Source: Caldilineaceae bacterium (GTDB lineage: Bacteria; Chloroflexota; Anaerolineae; Caldilineales; Caldilineaceae). Taken from it: 64,000 nucleotides of DNA. Below, in pieces: positions 58,165-64,000 of the stretch. The stretch is from positions 1 through 64,000 of the forward strand of contig JAHBVG010000002.1 in assembly GCA_019637695.1 (NCBI GenBank), written 5' to 3'. How positions within the stretch are numbered: the stretch's first letter is position 1; each line of letters opens with the position of its first letter. Both the position numbers and the translations under genes were made by a program. A model generated the notes under the pieces. That model made no database searches and was not told the DNA's origin. It saw only the letters and a program-made list of their open reading frames with translations.

Positions 58165-59202
58165 CTAACCGGGTAGGGCGATCCGATCTGATGGGAGTGT
58201 GCCTTGCTCCTTCAGGGTTCGTTTGGCCGCTATCCCAAACAAGATGAGACCAATAACCAGGAATATCAACCCAAAGGCCACAAATGGCTGCGCAGCCAGC
58301 AGTAGTATCAGGAGTACAGCGGCGGTGAAAATAGAAAGCCCATACCACCATTGCCCGCCATAGAGAGTAAAGCCTGCAATCGGCACGCCCAAAATCAGGA
58401 ATCCGGCTGTGGCAGCCCGCCAATCCCCTGTAAACCAGATCACGAGAGCAAAGAGAGCCAGCGGTAGCGGCAACCACCAGCGACCTCGCGGCTGTTGCAC
58501 AATCAGCCTCAGCATGCCTAGGCCAGCCAAGAGCCAACCGAGCAGTACAGGCCATTGCAGCCAGAAGGGTAAATTTGCCCTTCCTTCGGCGCGGGCTTTA
58601 ACCCCCAACATCAGGCCCCTTTCCATCACAAAATGGGAGGGATCGTAGAGCAACTTCCCCATCAACAGCGCCGTCGGCGCAAGCGGCGCCGTGGGCGAGC
58701 GCAGGATCAGACGGGTCGAATCTGCGCCGACGGGTTGCAACACCATCGGCCCCCAAAGATAAAGCACCCTCTCCGGCTCCAGCAGCGGTACCACCCAGCC
58801 GGGGTCAGGGCCGGCGATGCCACCATAGGCGTCTGCGGGCGCGCCGCGCACGAGTCCACCCTGCGCCAACTGTTGCCACTCAGCCTGAATCTCATCCGCA
58901 TTATGGATATCGGCCAGGAAGAGATTTTCCAGCCAATCTTCGCTGTAGAAGCCGGCGCGATCCTGGCCCAATTGGACCAACCAGGGCCAGACTTGGGCAA
59001 CAGGAGCATTAATGGTGATGGCCCGTGTCGATTGGTAAGCGATCTGTGGGGTTATTTCATCACCCGGTAGCGCCATGCTGATCTCGGCATCTGTAGCGCC
59101 CCAACGCATCATCCACGGCCAGAGTACAAATAGATAGATCAAGAGCAGCCCTGCAAGCAGCGCCAATGTCAATCCAATTCTGACAGAAGATCTTTTCCAC
59201 AT
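58165..59202 (-). CDS. Membrane SRPBCC-like protein with added C-terminal helices
   Basis: The 345-residue protein has one N-terminal helix, an SRPBCC-like domain ([34 protein letters not shown]) and about five further C-terminal membrane segments that the shorter paralogue lacks. GAGGAG lies 9 bases before the ATG at 59202; an ATG 9 bases upstream has no spacing. It lies between the paralogue and three CPBP-type protease genes. Function unknown. Confidence 0.75.
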   Translation of the reverse strand: MWKRSSVRIGLTLALLAGLLLIYLFVLWPWMMRWGATDAEISMALPGDEITPQIAYQSTRAITINAPVAQVWPWLVQLGQDRAGFYSEDWLENLFLADIHNADEIQAEWQQLAQGGLVRGAPADAYGGIAGPDPGWVVPLLEPERVLYLWGPMVLQPVGADSTRLILRSPTAPLAPTALLMGKLLYDPSHFVMERGLMLGVKARAEGRANLPFWLQWPVLLGWLLAGLGMLRLIVQQPRGRWWLPLPLALFALVIWFTGDWRAATAGFLILGVPIAGFTLYGGQWWYGLSIFTAAVLLILLLAAQPFVAFGLIFLVIGLILFGIAAKRTLKEQGTLPSDRIALPG

Positions 59203-59253
59203 CTGAACCATCTCCTCTCATCCAGCAACTCTCGCTTTGAAGGAAAGTGAAAC

Positions 59254-60153
59254 TCACAACCCTGCCCAAAATCGGGCGAAATCCTGCATCCAATGGAAAC
59301 CGGTGGCTGATTCTAGATCACGGCGTAGGGCCAGGACGGTGAGCGGAACGCCCCACAGCAGCGCCAGCACGGTCCCCATGATCAGGGCTGTCATCGGCGC
59401 GTGGATAAATTCGTCGCTAAAGTGCCCAAAGGTGTGGACAAGCAGCGAGAGCAGCCCGGCCAGCCAGATCGCCTGTCGATGGGGCCACGTCCCCCGCAGC
59501 GCCAGCCAGAGCAGCCCCAGGAAGGCGAAGCGGTAGAGAACTTCTTCCACCACGCCAGGTTGGAGCGCATCCATCGCCGCCGCCAACCCATGCTGCCACG
59601 CAAAGGAACGTCCTTGCGTCCAGGCGTTGGCGAAGACGTTGAGGATCGCCAGGGGGATGCCCACCGCTGCGCCGAAGCCAAAGCCGATCAACGCCTGACG
59701 CCATCCACCCTGCGCCATGCGCAGCCGCACCGGTCCTCCCCAGCGCATGATCACGATCCCACTCAGACAGGCCATTGCTGTGAACGATCCACGGATCAGC
59801 GCCTCGAACCGAATATCACGGACTAGATCAAAGAACGGATAGGGTGAAAAGAGGGTGGCGAAGGGCAGATGCAGGCCGATAAAGAGGCCGATCCCCAACG
59901 ATATGATCCAATCCGTGCGGGTGAGGATGCGGTAGCCCACAACCAGTACAGCCGCCGAGCCGATCACGGTGATGAGATCAAAGAGTTCAAAAAGACGGGG
60001 TAGGTTGACGGTCCGCGCCAGCCAGGTGCGCCCGATGAAGATGGCGAGGATCGCCGCTCCCAACACCAGCAGGACAAGCCAGCGCGCTGCCTTGCCTAGC
60101 CTGCGCTCGGATTCCAATTCAGCAAACTGTCGTGGGTCGGTCATACTGTTCAT
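59254..60153 (-). CDS. CPBP-family intramembrane metalloprotease
   Basis: The 299-residue protein has about eight membrane segments and the family motifs EEVLYR (first Glu-Glu-x3-Arg), a following His helix (LLVHTFGHFSDEF) and FHWMQDF near the end. CPBP (CAAX/Abi) proteases cut prenylated or bacteriocin-like peptides, or act in immunity. A weak GAGGG site precedes the ATG. It is the first of three such genes in a row on this strand. Confidence 0.88.
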   Translation of the reverse strand: MNSMTDPRQFAELESERRLGKAARWLVLLVLGAAILAIFIGRTWLARTVNLPRLFELFDLITVIGSAAVLVVGYRILTRTDWIISLGIGLFIGLHLPFATLFSPYPFFDLVRDIRFEALIRGSFTAMACLSGIVIMRWGGPVRLRMAQGGWRQALIGFGFGAAVGIPLAILNVFANAWTQGRSFAWQHGLAAAMDALQPGVVEEVLYRFAFLGLLWLALRGTWPHRQAIWLAGLLSLLVHTFGHFSDEFIHAPMTALIMGTVLALLWGVPLTVLALRRDLESATGFHWMQDFARFWAGL

Positions 60154-60181
60154 GTGGATTCCCTCGTGCTATTCTTACTTT

Positions 60182-60457
60182 CTACCATTCCGCACCTGCT
60201 TCCATCATTTCACAGGGGCAAATAGTTGTCCCTAACCAGCGCGGCAGTTGAAGATAGCGACGTTTGACACAAAAACCGTCCACAGCACGTGGACGGTTCT
60301 CTACATTTTGCGGAGTCTTTTCACAAGAGGCCAGGCAACAGACCAACCGGCCTGCCGCCAGGAAAAGGGCCACAGCCACGATCAGGGTTGCGATCAAATT
60401 TTTGACGAGCCACTTGACGACGGTAGATCTCAATTCAGCCTTGAATTGGGTTGTCAT
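60182..60457 (-). CDS. Small Cys-rich protein with one membrane helix, doubtful
   Basis: The 91-residue frame starts with MTTQFKAELRS, has a helix (LIATLIVAVALFLAAG) and then Cys residues in CCLASC, FC and CPC. GGGAG lies 4 bases before the ATG. A strong hairpin with a T-run on this strand (60274-60298) lies inside the frame. Either this is a real short gene read through by ribosomes, or the frame is incidental. No family recognised. Confidence 0.35.
   Translation of the reverse strand: MTTQFKAELRSTVVKWLVKNLIATLIVAVALFLAAGRLVCCLASCEKTPQNVENRPRAVDGFCVKRRYLQLPRWLGTTICPCEMMEAGAEW
60273..60298 (-). terminator. Intrinsic terminator-like hairpin
   Basis: AACCGTCCAC (60274-60283) pairs perfectly with GTGGACGGTT (60289-60298) across 5 bases. 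On the minus strand a five-base T-run follows. It lies downstream of the second CPBP gene. Confidence 0.75.
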
Positions 60458-60471
60458 GGATCTCCCACCCG

Positions 60472-61158
60472 TTAGACTATGAACAAGAGCAGCGCCAACC
60501 CCACCAGATCTGCGGTCCAGTGGGCCAGCCAGGCGACCCAGATGTTCTTACCGCGGCTGAAGATAACCCCATACAAGAGGCTGTCCACGAAGATAAAGCC
60601 AAGATCCCAGGCAACGATGAGCGCATCCCCAGACGACCAGTGCATCAGGGCGAAGACGAGCGAAGCCAGCACAATCGCCGGCGCGCTACCCATAAAACAT
60701 CTCAGGCGTTCTTGGAACATGGCTCGATAGACCAATTCCTCGCCCAGCACGGCAAAGGGAAGCAGGATCAGCAGGGGAAATATCGTCGCAACGTTAAAGA
60801 GGGGTACACGTGCGCGCACATGATCCAGCAGCGCCGGCCAGAAGGTGAGAGCGACAACCACGGTGATGACTTGAAAGACCACGGCAACCAAGACGATGAA
60901 GGGCCAGTTGCGGGCAAGCGCGGAAGGGAAGGTTTGGCGCTGAAAGCCCAATTCGGCCCAGGATCGGCGGCGCAGAAAGCGCTCGACCAATACGTAGACA
61001 ATGGGCAACCAGGCGAGCAGCCTCTTGACCTGCGGCCAGAGCAGCGAGCCGATCAGCGTCACCGAGATCACAACCAGCATCTCAAAGAGGACACGCAGCG
61101 AGCGGTTCTGTACTGGTTCTAGAGAAGCCGGAAGGGGAGGGTGCGAAAGTATGTGCAT
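60472..61158 (-). CDS. CPBP-family intramembrane metalloprotease
   Basis: The 228-residue protein has about six membrane segments and the motif GEELVYRAMFQERL, followed by VFALMHWSSGD and a late AWLAHWTADLVG, the three-part CPBP active site. The ATG at 61158 starts 20 bases after the previous stop; upstream in-frame starts overlap the preceding gene. It sits between the other two CPBP genes. Confidence 0.85.
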   Translation of the reverse strand: MHILSHPPLPASLEPVQNRSLRVLFEMLVVISVTLIGSLLWPQVKRLLAWLPIVYVLVERFLRRRSWAELGFQRQTFPSALARNWPFIVLVAVVFQVITVVVALTFWPALLDHVRARVPLFNVATIFPLLILLPFAVLGEELVYRAMFQERLRCFMGSAPAIVLASLVFALMHWSSGDALIVAWDLGFIFVDSLLYGVIFSRGKNIWVAWLAHWTADLVGLALLLFIV

Positions 61159-61178
61159 GAAGTTGTTATGTCCCCGTG

Positions 61179-62105
61179 TTAGCCGCCGCCCGCCATCACT
61201 GAACCAACGGCCATGAATGAGAAAATCAACACGTCCTGTACAAAGTGGATAAACCAGGGCCAGAAGAGACCGCGGGTCTCGACCATCGCTTTGCCCAGGA
61301 ACCAACCCAGGAAACCAGCCATGAACACGCCGATGACTCCATAGGGGACGCCGTAGAAGTGACCGATCCCAAAGAAGACAGCGACAAGCCAGATTGCCTG
61401 GCGACTACCGACGGCATCCTCTGACGTGGAGATCAACGAGGAGCGATAGCTCACTTCCTCGCTGAAAGCGTTCATGGCAGCGAACAAGAGGAGGACAGGC
61501 AGCAGCGATATGGCCTGGGGCAGCGCGCCCAAGGTAGACCAACCCGCACTCACCAGGAAGATCAATAGACCCACGCTGATGAAGATCGAAGCGAAAGCGC
61601 CTACGCGCATCCACGATTCGCCCTCGTCGATCCCCAACCAGCGCACACGCCCGGCTTTGGCCCGCAGATTGCCAGCGGTGAGGAAGATCTTGTCTGGGCG
61701 GCGCTTTATCACCAACAGGGCTACAATCAGTATCAGCGTCACACAGAGCCGTTGCACCTGGGTAGCCCACATAATCTGCACAAAAGGGCCTTCCGCAGCG
61801 CCAACCCAACCAATCCACCACATCGTGGATGACGCCCAATGAAAGCCCTGTTCCGCTGCGAAGAGGATGGCAATGATCGCCATGAACTGGCGCAGCGGAC
61901 GCAATTCCTGCCACGGGATCGAGAGCAGCAAAAGCGCGACCAGCAGCCCTTCCTTGGTCCAAAAAAGCCAGCCGGCCGGCGCTCCCGTGATCTCGCGCCA
62001 GAGGATGTTAGGGAGGGTGGATACCAACAGCATCACCGCCCACGCCAGGATCAGGGTGGGCGACAGTGGAATCGTTGCTCTTGATTTGCCTGTAAGCGCA
62101 GTCAT
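61179..62105 (-). CDS. CPBP-family intramembrane metalloprotease
   Basis: The 308-residue protein from the ATG at 62105 has about eight membrane segments, the active-site motif SEEVSYRSSLI and the later GIGHFYGVP and WPWFIHFVQDV segments. GGGGGAG lies close before the ATG. An in-frame ATG 87 bases upstream is unlikely, because the added residues are encoded by a CCCCAGT-type heptad array. Function in peptide processing or stress is not decidable. Confidence 0.85.
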   Translation of the reverse strand: MTALTGKSRATIPLSPTLILAWAVMLLVSTLPNILWREITGAPAGWLFWTKEGLLVALLLLSIPWQELRPLRQFMAIIAILFAAEQGFHWASSTMWWIGWVGAAEGPFVQIMWATQVQRLCVTLILIVALLVIKRRPDKIFLTAGNLRAKAGRVRWLGIDEGESWMRVGAFASIFISVGLLIFLVSAGWSTLGALPQAISLLPVLLLFAAMNAFSEEVSYRSSLISTSEDAVGSRQAIWLVAVFFGIGHFYGVPYGVIGVFMAGFLGWFLGKAMVETRGLFWPWFIHFVQDVLIFSFMAVGSVMAGGG

Positions 62106-62129
62106 CTCTCCCCCTTGCTGACCGTCGAA

Positions 62130-62268
62130 GTGGGGATCGGGGACTGGGGACTGGGAGTCGAGCCGACTATCTAAAATCTCCTGATCACTCAATCGCTTTC
62201 AACCGCAGAACAGGCGATTAAACGATTCCACATCCACTACCCAATCCCCAGTCCCCAATCCCCTCCTC
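62130..62268. repeat. Inverted heptad array (GGGGACT/CCCCAGT type)
   Basis: GGGGATC, GGGGACT and GGGGACT units (62132-62153) face CCCAATC/CCCAGTC/CCCAATC units (62239-62265) about 90 bases away, between two same-strand genes. Confidence 0.9.
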
Positions 62269-63039
62269 TCACTTCCCCTTCAATTGAATAGCGCCCATCA
62301 CCACCTGCGCCGATACCGAGAGGACCGGCGTCTTGCCTTCGAGCGCCGCTTCATTCCAGAATGCGCCCTCTTTTTTCATAAAGCCGTCGCCCACTTCCAC
62401 GCCGCCGAGAACGGCTTCCGCGCTGATTTTGGCGGCGGTGCTGGCGGGGATCTCAAGCTCCACCGCAGCCATGCCCGTGTTGATCTTGACATAGGCGTCG
62501 CGCGCCAGGAGACCGCCGAAATCGAGTTCAAAGGCAGCCGCACCGCCATCCAGCACCATGCGTGTGAAGTTGGCATTGGCGAGACGATCCATCTCGAAGG
62601 CAGCCGCGCCGGCGGAGATGGAGATGCTTTCCATCACCTCAGGATTGGGCGCGGAGAAGTCGAATTCCTGTTTGCCCGCGCCATACTTGACGGTCAACCC
62701 GCGCAGCGGCACGCCACCCAGATCGATCTCGCTTTCGGTTGCGCCCCCTTCCACCGAGAGCAGATAGGGTTTGCCCTTGCCCAGTTTGAGATTAAAGGTG
62801 GGTGGACGGTTGACAGTACCGAAGTTGGCCGGCCAGTTGAATTCCTGCGCAATCCGAACGGTATTGCCATCCTCGAAAATGCGCAACGGAACCGCATTCG
62901 AGGGATCTTCGTAGCTTCCTGTCACCCATTGTGCGCCATCGCCAGGGACAATGCGCAGACGGCAGGCGCCAACGGTCAATCGTAGATGTAGGTTCTCCGC
63001 TTCGGGAAAAGCAACGTTGATTTCAGTTGCGTTGTCCAT
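62269..63039 (-). CDS. Toast-rack/DUF2154-like protein
   Basis: The 256-residue protein is rich in repeated short beta strands (EIDLGGVPLRGLTVKYGAGKQEF, SISAGAAAFEMDRL, LDGGAAAFELDFGG), a right-handed beta-solenoid-like pattern of toast-rack or LiaF-like proteins. It lacks a signal peptide and membrane helices. AAGGA precedes the ATG. It neighbours a DUF2807 lipoprotein and the last codons of a further gene, so an envelope-stress role is possible but unproven. Confidence 0.7.
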   Translation of the reverse strand: MDNATEINVAFPEAENLHLRLTVGACRLRIVPGDGAQWVTGSYEDPSNAVPLRIFEDGNTVRIAQEFNWPANFGTVNRPPTFNLKLGKGKPYLLSVEGGATESEIDLGGVPLRGLTVKYGAGKQEFDFSAPNPEVMESISISAGAAAFEMDRLANANFTRMVLDGGAAAFELDFGGLLARDAYVKINTGMAAVELEIPASTAAKISAEAVLGGVEVGDGFMKKEGAFWNEAALEGKTPVLSVSAQVVMGAIQLKGK

Positions 63040-63072
63040 TGTTGGTTCCTTTCTCTGAGATGCGTGGGTCTG

Positions 63073-63804
63073 CTATTTATCTCCCAGGCTGCGGATCGCG
63101 CCCGATCCAGAGACCCGTTGGTTGATTCGTGGGCTGCCATAGTATTCTACATTGCCGCTGCCGCTGACGTTCACATCCAACGATTCGGCGACCCAAAGGG
63201 TGGTGTTGCCCGAACCGGAGATCTGCACGTTGGCGCTGTTGCTCGCCAGATCCGCGGCTCGATATTGGCCGGAGCCGCTCACAGTGATCGATTGTTGCTC
63301 GGCAGCGCCGACCAAGTCTACATCGCCAGAACCGCTAATGGTAACCGTGACCGCGCCGGCGGTGAGGCGGTCAATCTGCACATCACCCGATCCGCTCACG
63401 ATGATGGTCATCTCTTCGCCGACAAGGCTCCCCACCCGTGCATTGCCCGATCCTGAGACGGTCAACGCGTTGAGATCGCGCACAGTAAGGCGATATTGCA
63501 CAGCGCGGGATGGATTGATGAGGTTCACGCCAGATCGAAAACCGAGGTGGAGTGTGCCGTTGCGCACTTCTGTCTCGATCAGTTCCAGCAAATTGTCGTC
63601 CGCCTCAACAACCAGCGTTTCAGCCTCGCCCTGGGTTATTGTCAAATTCCCAGAGCCAGAGAGGGCCACCGCCGTGAAATTGCTCACTTCGCGCGGTTCG
63701 CTCACAACATTCCTGGACCCGGTGACAACGGTACAACCGGCTAGCAGCAGCATCAGCAGCACCGGAACAAGAAATTTTACTTTGGCAATCATGAGGGCGA
63801 TCAT
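63073..63804 (-). CDS. DUF2807-type secreted beta-solenoid lipoprotein
   Basis: The 243-residue protein has a signal peptide (KFLVPVLLMLLLAGC lipobox) and then about nine SGSG turns, for example ALSGSGNL, VSGSGNARV, SGSGDVQI and SGSGNVEYYG. They build the right-handed beta-helix of the DUF2807 (auto-transporter adhesin head GIN) family. It would sit on the outer side of the membrane. AAGGAG lies 6 bases before the ATG at 63804; an in-frame start 99 bases upstream runs through repeats. Confidence 0.85.
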   Translation of the reverse strand: MIALMIAKVKFLVPVLLMLLLAGCTVVTGSRNVVSEPREVSNFTAVALSGSGNLTITQGEAETLVVEADDNLLELIETEVRNGTLHLGFRSGVNLINPSRAVQYRLTVRDLNALTVSGSGNARVGSLVGEEMTIIVSGSGDVQIDRLTAGAVTVTISGSGDVDLVGAAEQQSITVSGSGQYRAADLASNSANVQISGSGNTTLWVAESLDVNVSGSGNVEYYGSPRINQRVSGSGAIRSLGDK

Positions 63805-63814
63805 AAAAGTCTCC

Positions 63815-63948
63815 TTGAAGCAGTTAGCAGTTGGCCGTTGGCAGTTAGCGCAGAGCGGCACAGGAATATTTCTTGTAGCGAAAGGCAACGGGTAAAGTGG
63901 CAACGTCTGGTTGGTAGAGGACAGTTACCCGATCCCCAGTCCCCAATC
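63815..63948. repeat. Heptad arrays at the window edge
   Basis: CAGTTAG/CAGTTGG/CCGTTGG units (63821-63849) and CCCCAGT/CCCCAAT units (63934-63949) flank the start of the DUF2807 gene and end at the stop of the next gene. Confidence 0.8.
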
Positions 63949-63949
63949 C

Positions 63950-64000
63950 CTACCTCTTCATCGTCGAAACCAGGATCGATAACCCACCGAGGACCAGGAA
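63950..64000 (-). CDS. C-terminal end of a further gene (partial)
   Basis: The last 17 codons on the minus strand read ...FLVLGGLSILVSTMKR and stop at TAG (63950-63952), which borders a CCCCAAT-type array. The hydrophobic end suggests a membrane protein. Identity cannot be judged from 16 residues. Confidence 0.45.
   Translation of the reverse strand, partial: FLVLGGLSILVSTMKR

Overview
The window looks like a chromosomal segment of a GC-rich bacterium, most probably a member of the Chloroflexota (Anaerolineae/Caldilineae-like). This is inferred from the gene mix: a glutamine synthetase pair of the alpha and beta subtypes, a KaiC-like ATPase coupled to a histidine kinase, a secreted serpin, a HemQ/chlorite dismutase-like protein, sugar dehydratases, and many large membrane glycosyltransferases. 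It is also inferred from the unusual load of short tandem heptanucleotide arrays. No rRNA, tRNA, CRISPR array, insertion sequence or prophage was recognised.

Layout. 1-5.2 kb: the 3' part of a membrane sensor, a UxuA-type mannonate dehydratase, a PvuII-type N4-cytosine DNA methyltransferase beside a multi-zinc-finger protein in AT-richer DNA, and a Memo/creatininase-like protein. 5.4-8.3 kb: two glutamine synthetases with intrinsic terminators. 8.6-16.8 kb: a molybdopterin oxidoreductase, a Nudix hydrolase, a kaiC-like/histidine kinase pair, an MFS exporter and an SDR. 16.8-24.7 kb: an RHS remnant, a family 2 glycosyltransferase, guaA, a PIN toxin/antitoxin pair, a beta-lactamase-fold protein, a lipoprotein and fdhD. 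25.0-38.6 kb: a surface polysaccharide/glycolipid region (two GT39-like enzymes, a YfhO-like protein, a related 858-residue membrane protein, a DPM1-like transferase, a DegT aminotransferase and an O-antigen ligase-like protein). 38.6-45.0 kb: a STAS protein, lipA, a serpin lipoprotein, a DUF4258/YgiT-type pair, upp, a DksA-like protein and ruvB. 45.2-51.5 kb: a beta-mannosidase, a sugar MFS transporter, a methyltransferase and an RspA/ManD-type dehydratase. 51.6-57.3 kb: acetyltransferases, a kinase-fold protein, a hydrolase and an OsmC protein. 57.4-62.1 kb: two membrane-anchored SRPBCC proteins and three CPBP-type intramembrane proteases. 62.3-64 kb: two envelope proteins (toast-rack-like and DUF2807-like) and the last codons of another gene.

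The most striking feature is a set of about 25 arrays of 7-bp tandem units (ATTGGGT, CCCCAGT, GGCGATT, CACTACG, TTTTGCC, TTACTCA, GCAGACC, GCAATCC and others). They lie between genes and also inside genes, where the reading frame stays open. Because 7 is not a multiple of 3, such arrays encode the same heptapeptide in all three frames; units without stop codons become linkers and units with stop codons become gene ends. Many arrays are organised as inverted pairs able to form hairpins. A second family of modular palindromic elements occurs at 43.4-43.8 kb and 54.5-54.8 kb.

Functionally the window combines nitrogen assimilation, cofactor and nucleotide housekeeping (lipA, guaA, upp, ruvB, fdhD), mannose/hexuronate breakdown (beta-mannosidase, sugar MFS, two unrelated dehydratase families), cell-surface glycan assembly and envelope stress functions.
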